Position numbers and translations under genes: made by a program
The notes under the pieces: generated by a model
What the model saw: the letters and a program-made list of their open reading frames with translations, nothing else
Told to the model about the DNA's origin: nothing
The model's database searches: none
Source of the DNA: Symmetrospora coprosmae
Taxonomy: Eukaryota; Basidiomycota; Cystobasidiomycetes; Symmetrosporaceae
Assembly: GCA_008802785.1 (NCBI GenBank)
Contig: VUYT01000001.1
Span: 248,001 to 312,000 of the forward strand
DNA length: 64,000 bases
Direction of reading: 5' to 3'
In this document: piece by piece, positions 1 through 11,088 of the stretch
Position numbering within the stretch: the stretch's first letter is position 1
How the letters are laid out: every line of letters starts with the position of its first letter

Positions 1-1018
1 CGAGGCCAAAGTCGGCCAGCTTGAGCTCGCCGCGCTTGTTGATGAGGAGGTTCTGCGGCTTGAGGTCCCGGTGCAGCACCCGGTTCTCGTGGCAGAACCC
101 CGTCCCTTTCAGCAGCTGCCACATGAACGAGCGCACCACCGCAGGCTCGAGCACGCCCCGGTCCCCGTGCGAGTCCATGTACTTTTTCAGGTCGAGGTCC
201 ATGTACTCGAATACGAGGACGAGCTTGTTTTCCGTGTGAATGACATCGTACAGGCGGACAATGTTGGGGTGCTGGCAGAAGGAAGGGAGAGGGTGCAGAA
301 TGTGTGTCAGGACCGGACTCGGAGGCGCTCACATGGCAAGCGGAGAGGGTATCGCGATGCGGAATAGGTCGGGAATGGGGTAGGTCGAGCAAAGCGATTG
401 TGCATGCGCGTGCCTGACCGGCCTTTGGCCTAGCTTGTCGACCTTCAGACAGCAGGCATGGAAGGAGTGCAGTGGTGACCACATCTCCTTAACCGCCAGT
501 CTAGCCGTCTAATGCCGTCACGCCTACCCATGCGCATCTCCCGAGACGGCATGCGAAGGGCGTGTCTCCACGCGACTTGCACCATCCCATGGCACGCTCG
601 GACACGCCCTCGCGGCCGGCCCGCGACTCATTACAGGCCCCCTCGTGCAGCACTTATAAAAGTGACAGTTTCCTCTCACCTTGAGCTCCTTCATGAGCGA
701 GATCTCCCTGATTGCCGTGCTTGGTGTCCCTTCCTCCGAGTCGAGGTGGATCTCCTTGAGGGCGACAATGTCGTTCGTGACGCGGGACCGGCCCTGTTGG
801 CGTTTGCCACGCACAGATGCGGGATGCGGGTCAGGACTCAGTATAGTGCCGAGGTGCACCTGTAGAGCCCAAGCCATGTCCTGCTCGACAAGCTCGTGTC
901 CCGCCCGACGTGCCTGACCGCGACATGGCCGCGAGCTTGGACAGACACACACCTTGTGGACCGTGGCGTACGTCCCTTCGCCGAGCTTCTCGAGGACAAT
1001 GTAGGGTGTGGACGACAT
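1..1018 (-). CDS. PHO85: Pho85-type cyclin-dependent kinase, 5' part (runs off the window)
   Basis: Serine/threonine kinase of the Pho85/CDK5 group, which binds Pcl-type cyclins and controls phosphate, glycogen and cell-cycle responses. Exons 1018-953, 793-680 and 271-1; the 3' end lies outside the window. The Gly-rich loop [12 protein letters not shown] is in exon 1. Exon 2 carries VALKEI with the ATP-binding Lys and the cyclin-binding helix [14 protein letters not shown]. Exon 3 carries [10 protein letters not shown], the catalytic loop [10 protein letters not shown] and the start of the DFG motif (ADFGL). Both joins keep frame in phase 0. PSTAIRE followed by SLMKEL, together with [17 protein letters not shown], favours Pho85 over Cdc28. 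No in-frame ATG precedes the start chosen. It is divergent from the methyltransferase gene across about 1 kb. Confidence 0.9.
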
Positions 1019-2052
1019 GCTGTAGTGGGTTGCTGCTGGTGTCAATGGTGGTGCTGCTGTATCCCTGTCCGTTGGACGAGCTGGACGAAGTGGCTGGCTG
1101 GCTGGCTGGCTGCTGGCTGCTGGCTGCTGGCTGCTGGCTGCTGGCTGCTCTCGACGAGCTGCGTGCGTGGGAGCGGACGCGGTGACGACCCAATGGACGC
1201 GATGCGGTGCCGGAGCGCTGCTGCGAGTTGTGTATGAGTGCCAAAGTGGTGAAGTGCAAAGAGAGGCACACCCTCCACCTCGGGAGTCGACGCGTACGAG
1301 GGCGCCAGGGCAAAGGGAGAACAGGACAGGTCACGACTGATCCAGGACAAGAATGCCCCATCGCCCAGATCTGGTCAGGGCATTGAGTGGATGCTCACTA
1401 TGCACAGAGACTACGCTCAGTCATACATGGTTCGAAAATCGTATACTGTACACTGTGTAGACGCTCTTTTTGCCACCGGACAAGGGGACCGGCAAGCTGA
1501 AGGGCAGGCAGGCAGGAAGGAGCTCTTCTCCGATAGATAGAGTATGGGATAATCGTTCGATATGCACCAGCGAGCAGCAGGAAGCATGCAGTGGCAGTGG
1601 CAGTGGCAGACTGCTCCTCCCGGCAATGACCTCTTTGCGGACGCTTCGCTTGCCTGCCGGAAACGGAGGCGAGCGAGGGGAAGAGAGAGCTCGAAGCAGT
1701 CGCAGCCAACAAAAAGGGAGACACTGATGGAATACAATGCAGGACAGCAGAAGGGCAGCAGCCCATATCCGAACGACTGACTGCTGACAGAGCGCACCTC
1801 TGACTGTACTCTCCTGTGCTGGACCTGAATTGGGCCGCCTCGGAGACCCATCACCGCCGTCCCCGTCGCCGTTCCTGGGCCCTCTTCAGCGGGAGGGAGG
1901 AACGTCCACGAAGATCCGACCGCGCGGACTGCGACCGCTGACTGCTGTCCATACACGACTGTGTCGTCGAGCGGAATAGCGTCCAAAGGGCATCAGGGTG
2001 AGTGAACTTGGAGGTCTGCTCTGCTTGCATCGTAAAGGGTGGACCCCACTCC
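1019..2052. other. Intergenic region shared by two divergent genes
   Basis: About 1 kb between the CDK start and the methyltransferase start, so it should hold both promoters and 5' leaders. It contains a TGGC/TGGCTGC tandem repeat near its left end and short CAGTGG repeats near 1590-1610. No coding exon or RNA gene is convincing here. Confidence 0.6.
1091..1149. repeat. TGGC then TGGCTGC tandem repeat
   Basis: A TGGC tetramer array passes into about five copies of the heptamer TGGCTGC. It lies about 75 bp upstream of the CDK start codon, in its 5' leader or promoter. Confidence 0.85.
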
Positions 2053-5000
2053 ATGATGACGGCTGCCGTGGCGCATGGCAACCGAACTGACGCTCGCACG
2101 ATGCACGGCCCTTCCGTCTACAGACAATCCTACTTAGACATCGACGATCTAACCGAAGAGATTAACCACCAGCTCTTTGGCGTATCGTCATCCTCCGGAG
2201 CGAGCTCGCCCACAACACCCACATCCGCCGGCGGTGGGGTTAGTCTTCCCCTCAGTGCAGGCACAGCCTGGTCCGCTACAACTACCGCCTCGCACCCAGT
2301 AGCCGTCGCAGCACGTCGGAAGAGCGTCGCACCGACTGGCAGCAATCTATCATCGCTCGTACTGCCCGCCTGGAGCCGTCTGAGCAGGAGGAAGCAGCAC
2401 TCGCCGTCCAGGGACAGACGCACAAGCCGCCCGACCACACCAAGCAGCCTCAGCTCGCAGGACGGTGCTCCTCGAGACTGCAAGAGAGCAAGAGCCCCAT
2501 CCGTGTCGCTCTCGCTCCGCGGAAGGAGGAGGAGCAAAGCCAGCTCGCTCGACAGCATTGCCATTCCCTTCCAGCACCTACAAAAGCAGGAGCAGGAGCA
2601 GGATCAGGAGCACCATCACCTTGCCGCCGCTCGGCATAGCGAGGACGCCACTTCAGCCAACCACCCAAGCAGCCCCAGGATCTCCCTGATCCCTCTGCCT
2701 GGCATCCACAGCATTCATAGTCAAAGTCAGGGGTGCAGCTACAGCAGTACAAGCGCAATGGCACCGCCCGCGAGCCACCTGGCGTCCTCGTCGCCCGCGC
2801 AAGAAGCCCGGCGGCCATCGACCATCTCCAAGCTCCTCGCGAGCGCCCAATCGCGCTCTGACCGTGACAGTCGCACTCCGCCTGCCCCTTCCAGCGCTGC
2901 GCCCACCCCCGACACCTCACCAACCATCTCGCGCACGATGTACACAGCCTCAGCCTCGGCCTCGACCTCAGTTGCCGGCGCAAGCAACGGCAAGAGCAAG
3001 AGCAAAGGCCGCGACAGCCGCCCAGGGACCGCAGAGAGCAGCCGGGCCGGAGCAAGCAGGGACGAGAGCTGGTCCTCGGGCCTCACGAGCGCGAGCATGA
3101 GTAGCACGACGACAGCGGGGACGGGGCATTCGTCCTTGCCTTCAGAGCGCGTGTTTGACTCGCCCAGCCACTCGCCGAGCCGAACGTTCGGGCGCGCGTT
3201 CCGCAGCGTAAGCGGGGCAACAGGGTCCGTCCCACGGACGCAGACGCAGACGCAAGCCTGCGGCGGACACGTATCTGCGGGCACGCCCAGGCTCAGCATC
3301 GCGGAGGAAGCATACCCACACCCACACCCACACCCACACCCACACCCACACCCAGGGACCGTCCTCCTGCCCGGCTTCTCGTACACGTACCCGCAGCCGG
3401 CCGAGAGCTATACATACAAGACCCGCTCGCCCGCCTCGCCACCTTCGCTCCCGCGATCAGCACATACCTCCCCTGGCTCCCAGCCACAGTCGCAAAAGAC
3501 GAGCTTCGAGCAGCGCGGAGCAGCGGGTGCTGTATGGGGCTGAGTCACGGACACGGACACGGTCTCGGGCTGGGCATCGCCTCGCCATACGCGCACGCAG
3601 GAACGGGCAGCATCGACCGGGATGGGGAGAAAGAGAGGGACAGAGACAGGGAAGGAGACCGGGAAAGGAAAAAGAGCTTCGCATCCGGCTCGGTCAACAC
3701 GGCCTCCACCAGCGGTAGCCGCGGCAGTGCGAGCGGCTCTGGCGAGCGCAGCGCCGATACACGCCGATACAGCACGTTCCGTAGCCCTGTGCTCGGTCTG
3801 GGACTCGGTCCCTCCTCGTCTTCCCCAGCTGAGCACAAGTCGAGCGCCAGAGGGAAGCAGGCGGCGGCTGCGGCTGTGGCTGCGGCTCCGGCCTCAGCCT
3901 CGGCTCTGGCAGAGCGCGACAGAGAGATGGTGCGCCACAGTAGGCAGAAGCAGAAGAAGCGCGTCATGGCGGTGGGCGGAGGTGAAGGATGGGACTGGTT
4001 CCGGCGCGCCAACCTGCACGCTCAGCGATATGCGCCACGAGCGGCCGGTGTGCGCCGTCCAAGCGGCAGTGTTGTCATGAGCGATGACGGCGGTGCCGAG
4101 AGCACAGACGACGATCTGGATGGCGCTGGTGACGAGGCGCTGCTCGTGCCGTATGTGCTCCCATACCACCGCGAGCAGGTCGATCGCGACATCATCCGGG
4201 AGCTCGTGCTCCGCTACGCGCGCGGGATGGACATCCTGCCTCTGCCTGCGCGGTCTGCCACTTCGGCACCGCCCACCGCGCTCAGTGCGGCCAAGCTCAC
4301 GCCCGCCGAGCTGAACGCAGCGAAGAGGCGCCGGAAGGAACTGGACTTTGTTCCGAGGAGAGTGCTGGATGTTGGCTGTGGCATAAGTGCAGCGTGGATC
4401 AGTGAGTTTGGTCCTGATCTAGCTGGCCGACGTGTGTGACAGGCGCTAGGGTTCCTACCAGCAGGCTGACGCGTTGTCCATCCGGACGACAGTGGACTCT
4501 GCAGCACAGTGGCCAACAACACACTTTGTCGGCCTAGATATCGCGCCCGTCCTCCTTCCCCTCTCGCGCTTCCTTCCTTCCCTGACCTCCCGCCTCCGCT
4601 TCGTGCAGCATGATTTCTTGTCCTTCCCGTTCCCATCGGACCTTGTCGCTGCGCCGGGCTCGAGCGCCGGCACCAGCATCAGCGAAGGGCCATTCGACCT
4701 CATCCGCCTCTCGCACATTGGCTTCGGCGTCCCGGAAGAAGCGTGGCAGGATCTGCTGGACGAGTGTGCCCGCCTGCTTGATCCGTGCACGGGCTGGATA
4801 CAGGTCATCGAGAGCGGGCTGCCTGCGCTCCTGGATACGGAGAGCCGGCAGTGGCGGGCCGAGGTCATGCCTGCTGGAGCTGTAGATGGGCTAGCTGCCC
4901 CACCTCGCACGCTCGACTCGCCAGAAATGGGCAAATTGCCTTCTGCCGCTACGACCGTAGGAGCCGAGAACGCCGTCCTTGCGCAGGCGCAGGCAAGAAC

Positions 5001-5959
5001 CGCGCAAATAGAAAAGCTCGGGGCAGCAAGTGAGCTTGCTTGGACGATCTGCTGAGTTCGCGGTAAACACAACATAGAGGCGCTGTGTGAGCTGACTTGC
5101 GCCATTTACCTCGCCCCGCCTCAGTCGCTGCTACCCTGTCAGCCGTAAACATACCCCTCTTTCCAACGTCCATTTTCCCTGCGCCATTCGTGCTGTCGTG
5201 CAAGAGTGTTCAGACTGAGGGTCCACTCGTTCTCGAGGGTCCCGGCCGGCCGCCACATCCAGCAGATCTGGTTCCGAGACACAAGGGCGAAGCGGCCGTG
5301 CCATCGTACTGGGACACGACAGATGGACAAGCCGAGATTGCCATGCGCGTCTACGAGCACGCAGAAATGGATGCCTTCGCCGCGGGTGCGGTTATCCCCA
5401 CACACCTGTCTCTTCGCTCGATGTTCAGCGAAGCTAACGCCGCTCGTGTCTCTGGTCTCCTCCCTCTGCAATTGTTGCAGACGCGTTCTACGAGGGCGGC
5501 AAGCGTCGAGCAAGCACCACGACCCACGTCTCCATGCGGGACTATGTCGACTACTCTCGCGGCGCCGAGCAGCTCTTCTCAAATGTGCGGCAGCGGGCTG
5601 GGCTGGGCGCGCTGCTTGCGCAGAGGCTGGGCTGGACATGCGACGCGGACGCGACGATCGAGGAGGCACTCGCGCGTCAGGTGGAGGCGCTCACGTACGA
5701 GCGCGACGCTATGAAAGCCGAGATTGCCAGCATGACCTTAGGCAGCCGGACATCAGAATCTGGTCCTGCAGTGAGCGCAGCAGGGGCGGGCTTGGACGAG
5801 GCGGCGCGCTTGCATGAGATCGAGCGCACGCTCAGGGACGCCAAAGCTGATCTGGAGGCGGCGAGGATGAGACTCGGCACGCTGGAGTGGGACGACCCGC
5901 TCGGTGACAGGAAGTTTACGGTGGAGGTGCTCATGAAGGCTGGGAAGCGAGCGCTGTGA
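2053..5959 (+). CDS. Large Ser-rich protein with a class I SAM-dependent methyltransferase domain
   Basis: Predicted 1183 residues from exons 2053-3526, 3601-4401, 4493-5029, 5125-5385 and 5481-5959, all phase-consistent. The first 700 residues are Ser/Pro/Arg-rich and look disordered, with a His-Pro run near residues 421-434. The methyltransferase fold starts near residue 740: motif I VLDVGCGISAAWI, then THFVGLDIAPV (motif II region) and FDLIRLSHIGFGVPEE. The third exon begins at 4493 because only that join gives the expected spacing WI-MDSAAQWPTTHFVGLDI between motifs. The C-terminus is Glu/Arg/Leu-rich and coiled-coil-like. Fungal proteins with disordered N-terminal regions and such a domain are common, but the substrate is unknown. 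The start could also be the Met at 2101. Confidence 0.75.
3314..3353 (+). repeat. CCCACA hexanucleotide repeat inside coding sequence (His-Pro run)
   Basis: Tandem CCCACA copies in frame encode alternating His-Pro in the disordered part of the methyltransferase-domain protein. Such runs commonly vary in length between strains. Confidence 0.85.
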
Positions 5960-6331
5960 TGCGAGCCTTGTGCGTCTCGGCTTGAACGGCAGTATCTGTT
6001 GTTGTAGCGATCTCGTGACCGGGAAACGCTTCATGCAAGTCTTGAGTGCATTCAATGAGATCCGTTCGCTACACTCGCATGGCGGGTCCGCCTTCACGCC
6101 GTAACTGCGACAAGCAATTCTACTCATCTATTCGGACATCGTGACTGGCGTAAGGGAATGAGACAGATACGGGAGAGTGCGATGCGAGCTCAGTTGCTAG
6201 ACAGGCGGGAGAGCGGGGAGAAATGGATGCCAACAATGAGGTACTGCGAGCGAGAGCATATACTGCGGGACGGAGAACTGGTGCAGAGTGCCTTCGTGGG
6301 TCTGTGCTGGCGTGCGTGAGAGAGTAGAGTA
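5960..6331. other. Intergenic, between two convergent genes
   Basis: About 370 bp between the stop codons of two convergent genes, presumably 3' UTRs. Nothing else is recognisable. Confidence 0.6.
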
Positions 6332-8076
6332 TCATGGCGCTGCCTTGTTGAGCAGGACGTGGGCATGCTGCGCGATTTTGTCTGGAGGGATGCATGCGGT
6401 CAGTTGGGCGACCAGGTAACATTGAACGGCGCGGAAGAGATCTTGACACACCTAGGAGGCGGTCATACGGGTCGTTTGCCTCCTCTGGGTATATGGAGGT
6501 CTTGCTGTCGTCTGCATACGTCACCTAAGATGTCCAAGTGATATGCGTCAGCGAGGCGCTCCACGCTGTCTCGGTCGGAGGCTACAGAGCGTGAAGCGCA
6601 CGATTATTCGACTCCTGGTGCTCGCGCCTGATGGGTTGCCGGCGTTGCCCACGCTCACAATCACCCTGATAAACGGAAGGCGAGGCGATCCCGGGACGCT
6701 TGTAGATAATGACGCGCTGCGTGGTGCAGGAGAGAACGGCGGCGACCGGTGCAGGCTCGCAGCGTGCGACGGCGACAGGGGAGTTGGCGGCGCAGAGTTG
6801 CTGTCGCTGCTGCCATTGCTGATGTTGGGCAGGACGCCGGTGCGGTTGAGGCGGTCGAGGGCGAGGCGGACCTTCTTGCACTGCTGGGCCGAGTACGATG
6901 TGAGTTCGGGCGTATACGTGAGCGAGACGCTTCGGATGTGGTGTGCACACTCGGCAGAGAAGGGCGTGAGCGGGGACCTCTCGCCCGCCCCGCCCGCAAG
7001 GGACGATCGCGTCGCAGAAAGCGAGGGCGAAGGCGAGTGAGAGGGTGTTGAAGGCTGGCTGGTGATGGTCTGCAATGTCGTGCTTCGCTCTCGAGACGAG
7101 GTCCGGGACAGGAAGTGCGGTAGGCGAGGGCTGGGCAGCGAACAGGCTGGCGGAGAAGGCCTGGTACTGCTGCTGCTGCTGCTGCCGCAAGTGCTGAGTG
7201 GCGCCTCCATGCGATTGCAGCCGAAGATGCGGCTCAGCGAGCTCACGCTCCGTAGCGTGGGTGAAGGTAAAGTCAATGGAGTCTGTGGCTGCGGCTGCGG
7301 CAGTAGCTTTCGCGGATCCTCGGACGTGAAAGTGCTGGATCTGCCGCGCTTCCTTCGAGGCCCGGTGGAGAAGGCGGGTGTCAGGGGAGAGTGGCCGACC
7401 AGAGACATTGGACTGACAGGCGGTGAAGGCGATGTACCGGACATGTGCTCGTCCTCGTCTGCGCCGGCTGGAGGCCGCTGTTCTCGCGTCGGTTTGGGCG
7501 GGAACGAGAAGGACAGGGACCGCCTCGAGGAGAAGGACAGCGATGGCATAAGCGAAGACGAGAACGCATTAATCTGTGCTGGCGAGCTGCTGTCGTTCTC
7601 GTTGGATGCGGTGATTCCCGTCGAATTGGGAGATGATCCGGCCGATACGCGATTATCAGTCGCGTCTCTTTTTCCGACGACCCCATGCCTGAGGGCAATC
7701 TCGCCCAGGGTTGTTGCTGAAGATGAGCGTGAGCGGTCTGACCAGTTATCTGCATCGGAAGCGGTGCTGTCGACGCTTGTGGTGCTGTGCCAGCGCAGAA
7801 TGAGTGTCGCGTCAGCCAAAATTTCCCAAGATTGCAGTCCTAGCTCTCGGAGCAGACTCACGCGATGGACGCCTTGGACGAGCACCTGCGCATGCACGGC
7901 GAGAACGAGCTCGATGTAGACGTCGAGAAGCGACTACCGATGGCCGACGCCGACTGGGATCTCTTCATTCTCGTGTTCCTGCGCCTGACCGTCTCCTGGC
8001 TGCTGGGTTGGCAATCGTCGTCCTCCAGATCCGCCGACGATGACAGCAGAAGGATCTCCTCGTTGTCGGCGTCCAT
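6332..8076 (-). CDS. Unknown Ser/Pro-rich protein
   Basis: Predicted 506 residues from exons 8076-7862, 7784-6602, 6524-6452 and 6381-6332; all junctions keep frame. The two 3' exons are short but clear: one reads VTYADDSKTSIYPEEANDPY, the other ends DKIAQHAHVLLNKAAP before TGA. The centre is very Ser/Thr/Pro-rich with many SP/TP sites and basic patches, suggesting a phosphorylated regulatory or scaffold protein. A less repetitive stretch, SAQQCKKVRLALDRLNRTGV, lies in the second half. I recognise no family. The start is uncertain: the same frame is open to an ATG at 8169, and a different frame just upstream reads DSDDIDELLVQIEAG without an ATG, so an unplaced 5' exon is possible. Opposite-strand open frames here are treated as shadows. 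Confidence 0.6.
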
Positions 8077-8169
8077 GGTGGTCGACTCGGTACAGGGCGT
8101 AAAGGTGAGCGAGCTCCAGCTTCGATCTGCACCAGGAGTTCGTCGATGTCGTCGCTGTCCACTCTGCAT

Positions 8170-8842
8170 CTCTGTCTAGATTTGCGAAGCGCCCGAACCC
8201 TCTCTTACCCCTGGCCCTTCAAGCGCAAGCGATGCGGAGATTCCTTTGAAGAGGAGGAAGAGCGCGAAGCGGTGCGAACATGCTCAAAGGGGAGCACAGA
8301 GCAGGGAGCGTAGGCTAGTCTGCGCGAGGGATTATGAGGGAAATGCGATGAGCGACTAGAAGTGGTCAAACGCTTGGGAGTTGTGCAATCTAGCGTGCAG
8401 AGAGAAGGATGGATAGAGACAGAGAGCAGACTGGGCAATATGGGCAGGCCAGCAAGCGCCACACCCGTTGCCCGTTGCACAGTCAGGACGCTCGTCATGC
8501 TCAGGGCGCTTTTCACTGCCATGGTTGTACGTCCGACCCGGAGGTGCACTCTGGCGCTAAGGCAGGCCCACAGGCAACGCTCGGGGCGCCGCTGCAGCTG
8601 TGGCATTGCCTGTCGCGATGGAGCTTCCGAAGCAGCGCGAATTCCATTGACCGTGTCGTCCTGTCGACGAACTGTAATGCGTCCTCGCAGACAAAGGAAG
8701 AGGGTCCGCGCGGTGCGTTCGGAAATGCAGTCTTCGGACTTGGCCCGAAAGCGCTCCCTTGGAACCACGTCTCCTCGGCAAGTTCGTAACGCAACGCTCG
8801 ACCATCGGTCGATCCCATCATCCTCTCGCAGCGATTCAGACC
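8170..8842. other. Intergenic, divergent promoter region
   Basis: About 670 bp upstream of VTA1 and of the unknown Ser-rich gene. Open frames on both strands have no family resemblance and no sensible splice context. A 5' exon of the left-hand gene could lie at its edge. Confidence 0.5.
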
Positions 8843-10387
8843 ATGGACAAATGGACAACCGTGCCCGCGTCAGTCCCGAAAACCATCTCGCCCTTTCTCG
8901 CGCGGGCCAAGGAGCTCATCGCGAGAGATCCCGTCGTGGCGTATTGGTGTGAGTCCGGACGTCTCCGCTGACAGACACGACGGACGCGCAGTGACCTGCG
9001 CTTTTCGAGTTTCGAGGAGCTAGGTGTTCAGAACGGCAAAGCTGACTGTCTCGCTCGCTTTCGATGCTTCGGCAGGCAAGTTCAAGGCGGCGCAGATAGC
9101 GCTAGACCGGATCCCCGCCGACAATGAAGGGAGGGAGTTCCTCGGAGACCTCATGGACGACCTCGAGTCTGTGAGTGCAGCATCGGTCATGGTGCGCTCC
9201 GGGACCGTATTGTCCTGACCTGCCCTGCTTTCCGACCTCGCCCACGTTCAGTCAAAAGCCGCCCTAGCGGAGAACGAGCTCGTCACGAACGACGCAGCCG
9301 GCTCGGCCTATGTCTACAACTTTGCATCGCGCGTCTTTGACTCGGCCGACGCGACAGACAGGGACGGCAAAGCGACGAGGTGCGGCGCTGTCAATCGGCG
9401 CGGAGGGGCTCTTTCGCGGGCTGAAGGTCGATAGGCCCGACTGGACTGATAAAGGCGACACCTGCTCGCTCCTTCAGACTCACGGCGAAGGAGTTCCTTG
9501 CAGCCTCGGTGTTCTACGATGTGCTTACCATCTTTGGGCCACTGGAGACGGAGGTACGTCTCCTTCGGCTTGTGTCGTGCTTTTGCGAGCAACGCGATGC
9601 GGCATCCAGGTCAGCTGACGCCTCCCCTTCGTCACTGCTGCACCAGGTCAGCGAAAAGATCACGTATGCGAAGTGGAAAGCTACGAGCATCGCGAAAGCT
9701 TTCAGAGAGGGAAAAGTTCCTACTCCTGGACCTGCTAATGCCGAGCCGCCCCTGCTGCCTGCCGCTGCCGCCGCGACGGTAGCAGCTGATGCCCATCTGG
9801 ATGCGGCGACGCATGATGCAGCAGATACAGATGCGGCCGAGAGGGACGAGGTGTCCCGCCAGCTTCTGCCAAGACAGCGGCACGAGGAAGAGTTCTCCTT
9901 ACCGTCTGCCCCTGCGGACTTCGCAACGGATCAGGGGGCAGATGAGGAAAGACCCTCATTACCGGGGGTACCAGATGACATGCCTACGTCCTCGAAAGAC
10001 ACCTACGACCTACCATCCACCTCGGAGCTTGACATCCCTCCACCCGCCAACCAACTCCCCTCGGCTCCACCTGCGGATGACATCCCTGCGCGGCCTTCGC
10101 AGGCCCAGCCGCCCCCGCAGCCGCCCTCCCTGCCGCCACAACAACCGTCAGCGCCCGAATTGCCAAGCAGGCCTCTGCCACTGCCGAAACCGTCAGCACC
10201 TCCTTCAGCGCCAGCGCCGCTAGCATCCGCATCCGACGAATGGCAGCCTGCACCCGCCAATCTCGATCCCACCGCCATCGCGGCGTCGCAGAAGCATGCC
10301 AAGTGGGCGATCAGCGCTCTGAATTACGAGGATGTCGAGACGGCCAAGAAGGAACTCCGTCTGGCATTGCAGCTTATCGGAGGGTAG
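8843..10387 (+). CDS. VTA1: Vacuolar protein sorting protein Vta1 (LIP5 family)
   Basis: Cofactor that stimulates the Vps4 ATPase during ESCRT-III disassembly at multivesicular bodies. Predicted 381 residues from exons 8843-8948, 9076-9170, 9252-9379, 9478-9553 and 9647-10387; all phases fit. The N-terminal MIT-like region shows PFLARAKELIARDPVVAYWC joined to KFKAAQIALD, then EFLGDLMDDLES and FDSADATDRDGKATRLTAKE, all typical of the family. A long Pro/Ala/Ser-rich linker follows. The C-terminal dimerisation domain, AKWAISALNYEDVETAKKEL ending in LALQLIGG, is the strongest match and binds Vps4. The first join places a Cys codon across the intron, restoring the family's YWC context. Convergent with the epimerase gene. 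Confidence 0.93.
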
Positions 10388-11088
10388 GACGGGGCGAGAG
10401 CCATCCGCTTTGATTTGCAGCACTCACATATACACATTGTCGCACCAGCAAGGTTGTCTCAGACAATTGCTTCGTTGAGGCCTCTGTGATCTCGAAGGGG
10501 ATGTTGCCGCCCTCTTCATTTCTGCTTACACACCGCCACCGCACCGTCTTCTCCTTCCCGCCGTCTTCTGACCTCTCCTAGTAGCGCTCCGTTCAGGTGT
10601 CTCCGCTTTCTTGTCGACCGATGATTACAGACCACGGACATGGCCCTTGCTGAGTTTGCCAACATGAACATGGCTGCTGTCTCCGGGCATTATCGAGATA
10701 GGGGAACTTACGACTGGAAAGAGCGCAAGAGTATGGCCCCCATACTCCCGTATGCTTGTGGGGCGGATGACAGCTGTGGGGTCTCGCTAGGAGACTGACC
10801 CGTGCTTCACCCGGCGCTCGGGACAATAGGACTCGTGTCCCACCCCATGAAAAGCATAGTAATGTGTTCTAGAGCGCGTCTTTCAATCACATGTGCCGGA
10901 AACATCGTCCAGTGGGACGAGCGAGAGCGATGGCCTTCTGCGACATCCGCTAGACAGTCTCGTCAGCGAGTATTAGTACGAACGCCCTTGCGCTTTATCG
11001 GCAGTTTGCGGCAGCAACGTCTCGTCATTCTCTGATCGGCTACAGATGGGCGCACCAGAAAGAAAGCCACGCCTTCTCTAATGCCTTG
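10388..11088. other. Intergenic, between convergent genes
   Basis: About 700 bp of 3' flanking sequence for VTA1 and the epimerase gene. I see no convincing exon, RNA gene or repeat. Confidence 0.55.

Noticed and set aside
831-1361. Minus-strand open frame with Gln/Ser runs upstream of the CDK
   Set aside because: It overlaps the CDK exons in another frame, and its Gln/Ser content comes from translating the TGGCTGC array.
7062-7919. A long open frame on the + strand opposite the Ser-rich gene
   Set aside because: It overlaps a minus-strand gene with two consistent introns and clear terminal exons. The + frame has no family features and mirrors the Ser-rich codons of the other strand.
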